Under the pieces are notes generated by a model. That model was not told where the DNA came from. It ran no database searches and saw only the letters and a list, made by a program, of their open reading frames with translations. 64,000 bases of DNA, from positions 84,858 to 148,857 of the forward strand of contig JAKSRY010000003.1 in assembly GCA_024403415.1 (NCBI GenBank), written 5' to 3'. Numbering within the stretch: position 1 is the first letter of the stretch; every line of letters begins with the position of its first letter. Shown piece after piece: positions 9,481-18,099 of this stretch. The stretch is from Lachnospiraceae bacterium. Lineage in GTDB: Bacteria > Bacillota > Clostridia > Lachnospirales > Lachnospiraceae. A program made the translations under genes and the position numbers.

Positions 9481-10032
9481 CTATACTGTCATAATTTCCT
9501 TAGTCTTTTCATCCATAAGCTTATCAACTTCTTTGATATACTTATCTGTAAGTTTCTGAAGTTCGTCCTCAAGATCCTTTTCCTGATCCTCTGACAATTC
9601 TGTCTTGGGAACTTTCTTAAGAGTATCAATTCCGTCACGTCTTACGTTTCTGACAGCTACCTTACAATCCTCTGCTTTCTTCTTAACATCCTTAGCAAGA
9701 TCCTTACGACGTTCCTCAGTAAGTTCAGGGAAAACAAGTCTGATTACGGAACCATCGTTTGAAGGAGTAATTCCGATATCTGATGACATAATTGCCTTTT
9801 CAATTTCCTTAATAAGAGACTTTTCCCAAGGAGCAATCTGAATCATTCTGGCTTCCGGAACAGTAATATTACCAACCTGCTGAACAGGTGTAGGTGTTCC
9901 GTAATAATCTACTTTAACCTTATCCAAAACATGAGGATTTGCTCTGCCTGCACGAATTGTAACATAGTCTGATTCAAGGTGTTCCACACACTTTTCCATT
10001 TTTTCATTAAATGCTTTAATTCTCTCGTCCAT
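9481..10032 (-). CDS. frr: ribosome recycling factor
   Basis: Splits post-termination ribosomes together with EF-G. 183 residues, standard length; three-helix bundle signature RAGRANPHVLDKVKVDYYG and RRDLAKDVKK-like segments. ATG 10032 behind AGAGAGG. 20 bp after pyrH, the universal pyrH-frr pairing. Confidence 0.97.
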   Translation of the reverse strand: MDERIKAFNEKMEKCVEHLESDYVTIRAGRANPHVLDKVKVDYYGTPTPVQQVGNITVPEARMIQIAPWEKSLIKEIEKAIMSSDIGITPSNDGSVIRLVFPELTEERRKDLAKDVKKKAEDCKVAVRNVRRDGIDTLKKVPKTELSEDQEKDLEDELQKLTDKYIKEVDKLMDEKTKEIMTV

Positions 10033-10052
10033 AATAACCTCTCTAAAACAAT

Positions 10053-10748
10053 TTATACTGTAACCTTTGTTCCGCTAAACTTTCCACTGACTGTATTAAC
10101 GATGCTGTCAGCTTCATTAAGTCCAAATACCATCATCGGCATCTTATTTTCTTTGGCAAGTATTGAAGCAGTCATATCAACCACCTGAAGTCCTCTGCTT
10201 ACAACTTCATCGATTGTAATTTCATCAAACTTAACTGCATCAGGATTCACCTTTGGATCTGAATCATATACACCATCTATTGACTTGGCAAGAAGAATAA
10301 CATCTGCCTCAATTTCAATAGCTCTTAAAACTACTCCTGTATCCGTACTGAAATATGGATGACCTGTTCCTCCTGCAAAGAAGACTACCATTCCTTTTTC
10401 AAAATATTTATTCGCTCTATCCTTTGAAAAAAGCTTTGTGAAGGATCCACACTCAAAAGGTGTCAGTACCTGTGTCTTCATACCAACACTTCTGAATATC
10501 TCTGAAACATAGATACAGTTCATAACTGTTGCCAGCATGCCAATCTGATCCGCCTTGGTTCTGTCTATATTTTCAGAAGTACGACCTCTCCAAAAATTAC
10601 CACCACCGGTTACGATTCCAATCTCGTAGCCCATATCAACAAGTTTCTTAACCTGAAGAGCAACTTCTCTTACGGTAGGTTCATCAAAACCTGTATGTTT
10701 GTCACCTGCAAGAGCCTCTCCGCTAAGCTTAAGCATAATTCTTTTCAT
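10053..10748 (-). CDS. pyrH: UMP kinase
   Basis: Phosphorylates UMP to UDP; hexameric amino-acid-kinase fold, usually controlled by GTP and UTP. 231 residues with LKLSGEALAG at the start, GGGNFWRG, and the DGVYDSDP nucleotide-binding segment. Directly upstream of frr. ATG 10748 preceded by AAGGACAG. Confidence 0.96.
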   Translation of the reverse strand: MKRIMLKLSGEALAGDKHTGFDEPTVREVALQVKKLVDMGYEIGIVTGGGNFWRGRTSENIDRTKADQIGMLATVMNCIYVSEIFRSVGMKTQVLTPFECGSFTKLFSKDRANKYFEKGMVVFFAGGTGHPYFSTDTGVVLRAIEIEADVILLAKSIDGVYDSDPKVNPDAVKFDEITIDEVVSRGLQVVDMTASILAKENKMPMMVFGLNEADSIVNTVSGKFSGTKVTV

Positions 10749-10816
10749 ATTAATTCTGTCCTTAAAAATATATATTTTTGAAGCAGTAATGAATATTTAT
10801 ATTTCAAATACTGCCA

Positions 10817-11704
10817 TTATCTCATCTTTTTAAGTTCTTCAAAGAAGGATGTAGGATTAACCTCGGCATAGCACTGTGAGCACATACCTTCGATTACAGC
10901 ACCATTGTTAATCTGAACTGCCTTGGACTTGATATTACCAAGTACAATAGCAGTAGAATCAAGAATAACAGGTCCCTTAACATCTATATCACCTTTAATA
11001 GCACCGGCAATAACTGCTGATGTAGCATATACATTTCCGATGATAGTAGTTGACTGACCAACCTTAATTGCTCCCTGGCTCTTAACGTCTCCGGTAATTT
11101 TAGCACTTTCCGCAAAAACTTCCGAAGCAGTAGAATTACCCTGAATGCTACCAGTAATATTAAGTTTTCCGAGAGCCTCAACATTACCTACAATTGAACC
11201 TCTTATATCAAGAGATCCCTCTGTTGCCATGTTACCATTGATAATCATGCTGTCCATAATAACAGATACTTCATCTGAAGCAACTCTTCTTGGTGCAGCA
11301 GGCTGTTCAACAGGCTCATTATATACAGGTGTCTGAATTTCCTGAACCGGAACTGCTTCTTCTACAGGAATGTTCGAAGCTGCAGGTGCTTCTACCGGTA
11401 CTGTCTCCTCGCCATAAGAAGGCATTACGTAGTTGTCAAATTCCTGATACTGAACAGGCTTTTGCTCTGAAGCGTCTGCCTCGGCTGTCTCATTATCTAT
11501 CATATTAAGCAGATTGGCTATTTCATCCGGATCAACATTATCAGCTGATTTTTCATTCAGCACCATATCAAGTGCCATAGCTTCAATTTCTGCCTCTTCT
11601 TCTTTTAATAATTTTTCTTCATCTGCTGTCGGAGCTGATGTTTCCGGCTTAAATTCATTCACAGCGTGCGAAAGATCTGACTTCAAATCTGAAAAAAATC
11701 CCAT
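10817..11704 (-). CDS. bactofilin-like polymer-forming protein
   Basis: 295 residues. The N-terminal 130 residues are acidic and low-complexity (Glu/Ala/Pro/Val); residues about 140-275 form the repetitive beta-helix of bactofilins (short hydrophobic repeats such as GSLDIRGSIVGNVEALGKL and ITGDVKSQGAIKVGQ). A C-terminal CSQC might bind a metal. Bactofilins form cytoskeletal filaments involved in cell shape or envelope positioning. GGAGGAG site before ATG 11704. The disordered N-terminal region is much longer than in minimal bactofilins. Confidence 0.85.
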   Translation of the reverse strand: MGFFSDLKSDLSHAVNEFKPETSAPTADEEKLLKEEEAEIEAMALDMVLNEKSADNVDPDEIANLLNMIDNETAEADASEQKPVQYQEFDNYVMPSYGEETVPVEAPAASNIPVEEAVPVQEIQTPVYNEPVEQPAAPRRVASDEVSVIMDSMIINGNMATEGSLDIRGSIVGNVEALGKLNITGSIQGNSTASEVFAESAKITGDVKSQGAIKVGQSTTIIGNVYATSAVIAGAIKGDIDVKGPVILDSTAIVLGNIKSKAVQINNGAVIEGMCSQCYAEVNPTSFFEELKKMR

Positions 11705-11722
11705 ATTTTCTCCTCCAAAAAA

Positions 11723-12625
11723 TTACTTTTCTCTCAAAATATGCTGAATTGGAACTGTATCATCCGAGATTGGCAAAATCACACAATCTCCTCTTTGTTC
11801 AAAAAATTCTATTATCGGCTCCAATGCTTCAACTGTTGTATATCTGCTTGCGGCATCATGCATAAGTATCATACATTCATCAAATCTGTCTATGTCCTTA
11901 GTACAATTCCTTACTATAGTTTCAGTACTCAGGCCACCTTTAACTGCATCTCCTGACATAATATTCCAGTCAAAATAAGTAATACCATCTTCCTTAAGAC
12001 ATTCGACAAATTCTTTCATCGGAATCTTACTCACCCTGTTGGAACTTCCTCCCGGAAACCTGTAATATCTCGACCAGTATCCCGTTATTGAGTACAAGAA
12101 TTCCTGAAGTTTGCGTGTGTCCGCTCTAAAAGTTTCCGTTGAAGCATAAACATCTGCATATACATGATTATATGAATGCATAGCCAGCGTATGACCATCC
12201 TCTACTATTCTGCGATATGCTGCTTCTGCTGCCTCTCCTTCCTTTGCATTTACAAAAAAGGTAGCTTTCACATTATGTTTTGACAATATATCTAAAATAG
12301 TATCGGTATATTTACTGGGTCCGTCATCGAATGTAAGATAGATTTTTTTCATACCGGATTCAGAGGCAGCATCACCGGAAACGGCGACAGCCGACTCATC
12401 TATGACAACATCCACTCCCTGAGTTGTAAAAACTCCTGACAGTTCATCATATTCAATGTCACGGCTCAAAGCATCATCTGCAATACTCTCGATGTCTTCA
12501 TCCGTATCCTTATGAAAAAAATATAAGAAAGCTATCAGACATAATATAAAGGAACCGATGATAATAAGAATTGTTTTCTTTTTAAGGCTAAAACCTTTTG
12601 ATTCAGAATCATCTTCCGTTTTCAT
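11723..12625 (-). CDS. membrane-anchored polysaccharide deacetylase (CE4/NodB)
   Basis: 300 residues. Short cytoplasmic N-terminus, one membrane segment (about residues 17-37), then an extracytoplasmic NodB domain: TFDDGPS (metal Asp), HSYNH (metal His pair), RFPGGSS and the late LMHDAA motif. Likely deacetylates peptidoglycan or another surface glycan. The start at 12625 has GGGAG 6 nt upstream and overlaps the preceding small gene by 17 bp; an in-frame start at 12661 has no such site. Confidence 0.88.
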   Translation of the reverse strand: MKTEDDSESKGFSLKKKTILIIIGSFILCLIAFLYFFHKDTDEDIESIADDALSRDIEYDELSGVFTTQGVDVVIDESAVAVSGDAASESGMKKIYLTFDDGPSKYTDTILDILSKHNVKATFFVNAKEGEAAEAAYRRIVEDGHTLAMHSYNHVYADVYASTETFRADTRKLQEFLYSITGYWSRYYRFPGGSSNRVSKIPMKEFVECLKEDGITYFDWNIMSGDAVKGGLSTETIVRNCTKDIDRFDECMILMHDAASRYTTVEALEPIIEFFEQRGDCVILPISDDTVPIQHILREK

Positions 12626-12812
12626 CTGTTTCTCCCAATGTACAATCCGCACAATCCCCATTTATTGTATCACATGAGATTTCATTATAAAAGGATAAAT
12701 TAACTTCTTTTTCCACCTGTAAAAGCGCCTCCGGAAGCCCTTTTAAGGCAGCAAAAGGCAGAAACTGCTTGGCTCTTTGCTCCTGATCCATCTTAACTCT
12801 GTTTGTTCCCAT
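12609..12812 (-). CDS. YolD-like small protein
   Basis: 67 residues. Contains the pattern RAKQFLPFAALKGL near the N-terminus, which is the hallmark I associate with YolD-like proteins of Firmicutes; function in this family is not established (linked by context to DNA repair in some bacilli). Two starts are possible: ATG 12812 (AGGTGAG about 10 nt upstream, overlaps vanZ-like end by 20 bp) or ATG 12791 (immediately after the vanZ-like stop). Tightly packed between VanZ-like and deacetylase genes. Confidence 0.7.
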   Translation of the reverse strand: MGTNRVKMDQEQRAKQFLPFAALKGLPEALLQVEKEVNLSFYNEISCDTINGDCADCTLGETDENGR

Positions 12813-13365
12813 TATCTTCTATCTCACCTGCCTGTTCATTTCTTCTCTTTTTAGCTATTTTTTTGATTATCAGAAGCATCAACAGACATCCCAGAATACC
12901 ACCTGTCGAATCAATTATTACGTCTCTGACACCGGGGCCTCTTCCCGGAACAAAAATCTGATGAACTTCATCACTTATTGCATACAGTGCCACTACGAGT
13001 ATAGTAATTGCAACATTCTTCTTATAATTTATTTTTTTGACATATTGACAAATATAATCGATATGAAGCAGAACTGCTGCACCAAGCATCGCAAATTCGG
13101 TTAAATGTCCCAATTTACGAAGGTAATGATTAATCTCATCAAGCAGGCCTCCGCCTGATGCTGCCAGTGTGCTGCCTGAAGAGCCTCCGTCATGTGGAAA
13201 CAGATTATATATCCATTCAATCAGGGGCATTAAAAATCCGGCAATCTTTCTGCTCATCCCGTCGGATTCCGTCACATGTTTTGCTGAAAAATAAAAAATC
13301 ATCATCATAATGCAAATAACGATAAGCAAAGTGATGATGATTCCTTTTTTATTTTGTAATCTCAT
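12793..13365 (-). CDS. VanZ-like family membrane protein
   Basis: 190 residues with four or five membrane segments; the family signature region ALYAISDEVHQIFVPGRGP is clear. VanZ-like proteins have been tied to glycopeptide resistance only in a few cases; here it is probably a general envelope protein. AAAGGAAG site before ATG 13365; about 10 bp after pyrF. Confidence 0.85.
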   Translation of the reverse strand: MRLQNKKGIIITLLIVICIMMMIFYFSAKHVTESDGMSRKIAGFLMPLIEWIYNLFPHDGGSSGSTLAASGGGLLDEINHYLRKLGHLTEFAMLGAAVLLHIDYICQYVKKINYKKNVAITILVVALYAISDEVHQIFVPGRGPGVRDVIIDSTGGILGCLLMLLIIKKIAKKRRNEQAGEIEDNGNKQS

Positions 13366-13375
13366 TAATCTTCCT

Positions 13376-14308
13376 TTAAGAATTCAGAGCGTTACTTATA
13401 TCCTCTATCATATCAAGAGCTGCCTTTCTTGATGCCTCGGCAAATCTTGCTTCTCCGAACTCTGCATACTTATCCTGTTTGTATGCAGCTATTATACCAC
13501 GAGATGAGTTAACAATGGCACCCAATCCATCCTTATTGAAGAAATTAACAAGATCAGCTCCCTTACCGCCCTGTGCACCATATCCAGGTACAAGAATATA
13601 GGTCTTAGGCATAATTTCTCTCAAAACCTTACCCATTTCAGGGTATGTAGCACCGACAACAGCTCCTATATAACTGTATTCGTCACCCATAACTTCATTT
13701 CCCCACTTGGCAACCTGTTCTCCAACGATTTCGTAAAGTGGTCTGTTATCAGCATCATTTAAGGGTCTGTCCTGGAATTCTCCACTGCTTGGATTAGAAG
13801 TCTTAACGAGAACGAATATACCTTTCTTTTCTTCTTTAATAACATCTATAAAAGGATTAACTCCATCTGAACCAAGATAAGGATTAACAGTAACAAAATC
13901 TTCATCAAAGGGAGCAATAATATTGCTGCCGACCTTAACCTTTCCTATATGACCAACAGCATAAGCCTTTGAAGTTGATCCGATATCTCCTCTTTTGATA
14001 TCTCCGATAACTACCATTCCCTTTTCCTTGGCATAATCTACTGTCTTTTTGAAGGCAACAAGTCCCGGAATGCCAAACTGCTCATACATTGCAATCTGTG
14101 GCTTAACAGCCGGAACAATATCATAAATATGGTCGATTATCTCTTTATTATATTCCCAAATAGCTTCCGAAGCTCCTTCAAGAGTTTCTCCGCATTTAGC
14201 AAATGCTTTTTCCTTAATATAACCCGGAATGTAATCCATCATGGGGTCAAGTCCCACAACAACAGGTGCATTGGTTTTCTTAATACCACTAATAAGTTTG
14301 TTAATCAT
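13376..14308 (-). CDS. pyrF: orotidine 5'-phosphate decarboxylase (type 2)
   Basis: Last step of UMP synthesis. 310 residues, the longer PyrF subfamily. Lys/Asp active site in VVIGDIKRGDIGST, and PGYGAQGGKG near the C-terminus for the phosphate. AAGGAGGA site before ATG 14308. No other pyr biosynthetic gene except pyrH is in the window. Confidence 0.95.
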   Translation of the reverse strand: MINKLISGIKKTNAPVVVGLDPMMDYIPGYIKEKAFAKCGETLEGASEAIWEYNKEIIDHIYDIVPAVKPQIAMYEQFGIPGLVAFKKTVDYAKEKGMVVIGDIKRGDIGSTSKAYAVGHIGKVKVGSNIIAPFDEDFVTVNPYLGSDGVNPFIDVIKEEKKGIFVLVKTSNPSSGEFQDRPLNDADNRPLYEIVGEQVAKWGNEVMGDEYSYIGAVVGATYPEMGKVLREIMPKTYILVPGYGAQGGKGADLVNFFNKDGLGAIVNSSRGIIAAYKQDKYAEFGEARFAEASRKAALDMIEDISNALNS

Positions 14309-14327
14309 ATATCCTCCTTAAAATTGA

Positions 14328-14351
14328 AGCCCTGTAATATGTCACAGGGCT
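14328..14351 (-). terminator. hairpin between nrdD and pyrF
   Basis: Perfect 8-bp stem AGCCCTGT / ACAGGGCT with an 8-nt loop; on the minus strand it is followed by TCAATTTTAAGG. Probably a weak terminator for nrdD or an mRNA-processing element ahead of pyrF. Confidence 0.5.
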
Positions 14352-14364
14352 CTCAACCATTTAT

Positions 14365-16776
14365 TTATAAAGTTACTTTTTCCTGTTCCGGGACTTCCTC
14401 AAGACTTTCAACAAAAGCCTTAATTCTTGAAGCATTAACATACTTCTTAACATTACCGTTCTGAACTATCACAAGTGTAGGTGCCTGCATAACTCCATAT
14501 TTTGATGCAAGCTCCATATTTTCCTCTGCATCGATAAGAATATAATTTATATCCTTAAGATATTCCTTCGCAAGCTTGCAGTTAGGACATGTCTTTGTAG
14601 TAAAAAGATAAATTATATTTTCTGCTTTTCTTACTTCAACAGTTACTTCCGGTGCTTCATAGTCCGAAAGTGTAACAACACTGGTAACAGGACGCTTAAG
14701 GCTTGAATTTTCTATATCATAAGTAACTCTGTTATCGTATTCCTGAAGTTTACCATCATTCCAGTTAGCTATTGGTCTGTAATATCCGGTTATACGGCTG
14801 TATACTTCAGTGTTCTTTCCACAATGCGGACATTTATGTACTTCACCGGCGATATATCCATGCTCCTTACAAATAGAATATGTAGGAGACAATGTGTAAT
14901 AAGGAAGCTTGTAATTCCATGCAATAGTTTTAATAAGATTTGCTGCTGCCTGCCAATCAGGAAGCTTTTCTCCAAGGAATGCATGAAATACTGTTCCTGA
15001 AGTATAAAGTGTCTGTAATTCATCCTGAATATCCAGTGCATCAAAAATATCTGAAGTATAATCAACCGGAAGGTGTGACGAATTGGTGTAATAAGGAGTA
15101 TCTCCAAGTTTACCTGCAGTCTTGATTGATGGCCATTTCTTCTTATCATGCTTTGCAAGTCTGTAGGTTGTTGACTCTGCAGGTGTTGCTTCAAGATTGT
15201 AAAGATCTCCATACATCTCCTGATAATCAGAAAGACGTTCTCTCATATGATTAAGAACCTTCTTTGCAAATTCCTGAGTTCTCTTGCTTGTAAGATCTTC
15301 TCTTAACCAGTTTGCGTTAAGACCGACCTCATTCATACCAATAAGTCCGATTGTGCTAAAGTGTGACTCAAACGATCCAAGGTATCTCTTTGTATAAGGA
15401 TACAATCCTTCATTAAGAAGTTTTGTTATTACCTGTCTTTTCATCTTAAGAGATCTTGCAGCAATATCCATCATTCTGTTAAGTCTCTTGAAGAAATCAT
15501 CTTCTCCTGCTGCAAGGTATGCAATTCTTGGAAGATTAATGGTTACAACTCCGACAGATCCTGTGCTTTCTCCGGAACCAAAATATCCACCTGACTTTTT
15601 ACGTAATTCGCGAAGATCAAGACGAAGTCTGCAGCACATCGATCTTACATCAGAAGGCTCCATATCAGAGTTAACATAGTTACTAAAATATGGAGTTCCG
15701 TATTTACTTGTCATTTCAAATAAGAGTCTGTTATTTTCGGTGTCTGACCAGTCAAAGTCTCTTGTAATTGAATATGTAGGAATAGGATACTGGAATCCTC
15801 TTCCGTTAGCATCACCTTCAATCATTGTCTCGATGAAGGCTTTGTTAATCATATCCATCTCTTTCTTACAGTCCTTATACTTAAAGTCCTGCTCAACACC
15901 GCCAACAATAGCCGGGAGTTCTGCAAGATCATTAGGTACTGTCCAGTCAAGAGTAATATTTGAAAATGGTGCCTGAGTTCCCCATCTTGAAGGAGTATTA
16001 ACACCATATATAAACGCTTCTATACATTTCTTTACTTCGGGATAAGATAAGTTATCTTTTTTAACAAAAGGTGCAAGATAAGTATCAAATGAAGAAAATG
16101 CCTGAGCTCCTGCCCATTCATTCTGCATAATTCCAAGGAAATTTACCATCTGGTTGCAGAGCACAGATAAATGAGCTGCCGGGGCAGATGTAATCTTTCC
16201 GGGTATTCCGCCAAGACCTTCCTGAATAAGCTGCTTCAGAGACCATCCTGCGCAGTAACCTGTGAGCATTGAAAGATCATGAATATGAATATCTGCATTT
16301 CTATGTGCTTCAGCAATCTCATCATCATAGATTTCAGATAACCAGTAATTAGCTGTAACCGCACCTGAATTAGAGAGAATAAGTCCACCAACTGAATATG
16401 TTACTGTAGAATTTTCCTTAACACGCCAGTCTTCAATCTTAACATAGCTGTTTACAATATCTTTATAATCAAGAATTGTAGACTTCATTGTACGCATCTT
16501 TTCACGCTGCTTACGATAAAGAATAAAAGCTTTTGCTGCCTCTGCATAGCCTGCCTGTTCAAGCACCTTTTCAACACTGTCCTGAATTTCCTCGACCTGA
16601 ATACAGTTATCCTTTACCTTATTCTGAAAATCAGCAGTAACTCTCAAAGCAAGAAGATCCACAATGTCATTATTATACTGAACATCAGTTGCATTAAATG
16701 CTTTAATTATCGCATCTGATATCTTTGTAATAGAAAAATCTGTGACATCTCCGCCTCTTTTAATAACCTGGAACAC
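14365..16776 (-). CDS. nrdD: anaerobic ribonucleoside-triphosphate reductase with C-terminal thioredoxin-like domain
   Basis: Class III reductase supplying dNTPs without oxygen. 803 residues: ATP-cone at 1-95, glycyl-radical barrel, zinc site (CKEHG and CPHC), glycyl-radical segment RITGYY with the radical Gly at about 664. The family normally ends soon after; here about 110 more residues follow, with a thioredoxin/glutaredoxin fold around residues 720-800 and a CPNC redox motif at about 730. Start is GTG at 16776 behind GGGAGG. No nrdG activase gene is adjacent. The tail may act as an on-board electron donor. Preceded by a strong promoter and two NrdR boxes. Confidence 0.95.
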   Translation of the reverse strand: MFQVIKRGGDVTDFSITKISDAIIKAFNATDVQYNNDIVDLLALRVTADFQNKVKDNCIQVEEIQDSVEKVLEQAGYAEAAKAFILYRKQREKMRTMKSTILDYKDIVNSYVKIEDWRVKENSTVTYSVGGLILSNSGAVTANYWLSEIYDDEIAEAHRNADIHIHDLSMLTGYCAGWSLKQLIQEGLGGIPGKITSAPAAHLSVLCNQMVNFLGIMQNEWAGAQAFSSFDTYLAPFVKKDNLSYPEVKKCIEAFIYGVNTPSRWGTQAPFSNITLDWTVPNDLAELPAIVGGVEQDFKYKDCKKEMDMINKAFIETMIEGDANGRGFQYPIPTYSITRDFDWSDTENNRLLFEMTSKYGTPYFSNYVNSDMEPSDVRSMCCRLRLDLRELRKKSGGYFGSGESTGSVGVVTINLPRIAYLAAGEDDFFKRLNRMMDIAARSLKMKRQVITKLLNEGLYPYTKRYLGSFESHFSTIGLIGMNEVGLNANWLREDLTSKRTQEFAKKVLNHMRERLSDYQEMYGDLYNLEATPAESTTYRLAKHDKKKWPSIKTAGKLGDTPYYTNSSHLPVDYTSDIFDALDIQDELQTLYTSGTVFHAFLGEKLPDWQAAANLIKTIAWNYKLPYYTLSPTYSICKEHGYIAGEVHKCPHCGKNTEVYSRITGYYRPIANWNDGKLQEYDNRVTYDIENSSLKRPVTSVVTLSDYEAPEVTVEVRKAENIIYLFTTKTCPNCKLAKEYLKDINYILIDAEENMELASKYGVMQAPTLVIVQNGNVKKYVNASRIKAFVESLEEVPEQEKVTL

Positions 16777-16844
16777 TAAATCGACCTCCCCCGATGTAAA
16801 TCAATGCGAAAATTTCATTTTTGCCCAAAATCCCGCATATATTG

Positions 16845-16873
16845 AGAATATCATTCGAAATATTGAATGTCAA
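16845..16873 (-). promoter_or_regulatory. nrdD promoter
   Basis: On the minus strand: TTGACA, 17-nt spacer, TATTCT. Sits about 70 bp upstream of the nrdD GTG and directly downstream of the NrdR boxes. Confidence 0.8.
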
Positions 16874-16880
16874 CACGAGT

Positions 16881-16928
16881 ACACAACATATTGTGTTTAC
16901 ATAAGTCGAATAATGTTATATATTGTGC
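16881..16928. promoter_or_regulatory. tandem NrdR boxes
   Basis: Box 1 ACACAACATATTGTGT (16881-16896) and box 2 ATGTTATATATTGTGC (16913-16928) start exactly 32 bp apart, about three helical turns, the arrangement known for NrdR repressor sites upstream of ribonucleotide reductase genes. They lie just upstream of the nrdD -35. nrdR itself is not in the window. Confidence 0.8.
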
Positions 16929-16970
16929 TTTGTTATGTAAATCAATCATTTAAAAAAGCCCATTTTAAGC

Positions 16971-16997
16971 CAAAAAAAGCGCCTCAAAAAAGGCGCT
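16971..16997 (-). terminator. intrinsic terminator of TPR lipoprotein gene
   Basis: Stem AGCGCCT / AGGCGCT with a short A/T loop and a run of seven U on the minus-strand RNA. Lies 49 bp after the stop of the TPR lipoprotein gene. Confidence 0.85.
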
Positions 16998-17045
16998 CAA
17001 AAAAACTCACAAAATATTCTTTCATGTTTTGTACAAAATATCCAA

Positions 17046-18095
17046 CTAACGACTTTTCAGGAATTCATACTCTCTTTTAGCAGCTTCATCATCCGGGAAG
17101 CTTCTTAGATAACTCTCCATCAGAACACAGGCCTTCTTAAAATCTCCAAGATATTCGTAGGCAACAATTTCATTGTATTTAAGTGTCTGCATCATACCAT
17201 TGCCTTCAATATTCATAGCCTCTGCAAAAGCTGAAAGTGCTCCCTCATAATCTCCCATTGAAAGTTTGCAAAGTCCCATCTGATTCAAAACTTCCGGAGA
17301 TTGTGCTCCTGAATTGAGATACGAAGTATATACGGAAATAGCATAATTAACATCACCGAGTGTTTCATAAGTCTTTCCGAGAAACAGAACCGCTTCATAC
17401 GAATCCTCGTCCTTAGCCTTCTCAAGATAAGTCTTTGCAGATTCATAATCTTCAAGATAAAAACTAATCTGTCCCTTCTCAAAATTTGTCATTTTCTTGG
17501 TTCCGCTTTCAAGAGCTCTCTTAAGATAACTCTGACCTTCACTCTGGTAGCCTTTCTCATTGAGAATTCCATAAATCTGAATCAGCATATCGTAATTTTC
17601 CGGAGCAAGTGCGATTGCCTGATCAAAGCATGCCATCGCCTGATTAAGATCGTTCTTTTCCGCAATGATAACGCCCTTCAGGTATATAGCGTCTACCGAA
17701 CCTGGTTCAAGTGAAATAATTGTATCATATATTTTTAATGCTTCATCAGCATTACCATTTTTATAATAAGCAGTTGCAAGATAATAGTTGATGTCATAAT
17801 CCATGTCAACTATTGTCCCTTCGGATGCAGCAAGAGACGCCTCAAACTTCTCAATGGCTTCAGCATACTTTCCAAGTCCGAGATTGGATATACCTTCTGC
17901 TCTTAAAATCTGTCTTTCATCTTCGCCGTTTTCTCTTGCAGTCTGCAAAAGTTCAAGTGCTGCGTCATATTCCTGTGCTTCAATGCTCGCAAATGCAAGA
18001 TCAACCGTTTCCGTTGATTTTGAAGAACATGCACTGAGAACAAGCGCACATATTATAAAAATAATACTCAGATTTTTTTTACTAAATTTAGTCAT
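17046..18095 (-). CDS. tetratricopeptide-repeat lipoprotein
   Basis: 349 residues. Lipoprotein signal peptide ending in LSAC (Cys at about residue 23), then about eight TPR units covering the remainder (recurring pattern of G..Y/A..F/A...L.P). Exported and lipid-anchored, likely a scaffold for protein interactions; partner not identifiable. It follows rsmF-like by 4 bp, but its own SD is weak (AAAGGAC far upstream), suggesting translation coupling. Ends at a strong terminator. Confidence 0.85.
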   Translation of the reverse strand: MTKFSKKNLSIIFIICALVLSACSSKSTETVDLAFASIEAQEYDAALELLQTARENGEDERQILRAEGISNLGLGKYAEAIEKFEASLAASEGTIVDMDYDINYYLATAYYKNGNADEALKIYDTIISLEPGSVDAIYLKGVIIAEKNDLNQAMACFDQAIALAPENYDMLIQIYGILNEKGYQSEGQSYLKRALESGTKKMTNFEKGQISFYLEDYESAKTYLEKAKDEDSYEAVLFLGKTYETLGDVNYAISVYTSYLNSGAQSPEVLNQMGLCKLSMGDYEGALSAFAEAMNIEGNGMMQTLKYNEIVAYEYLGDFKKACVLMESYLRSFPDDEAAKREYEFLKSR

Positions 18096-18099
18096 CTGT

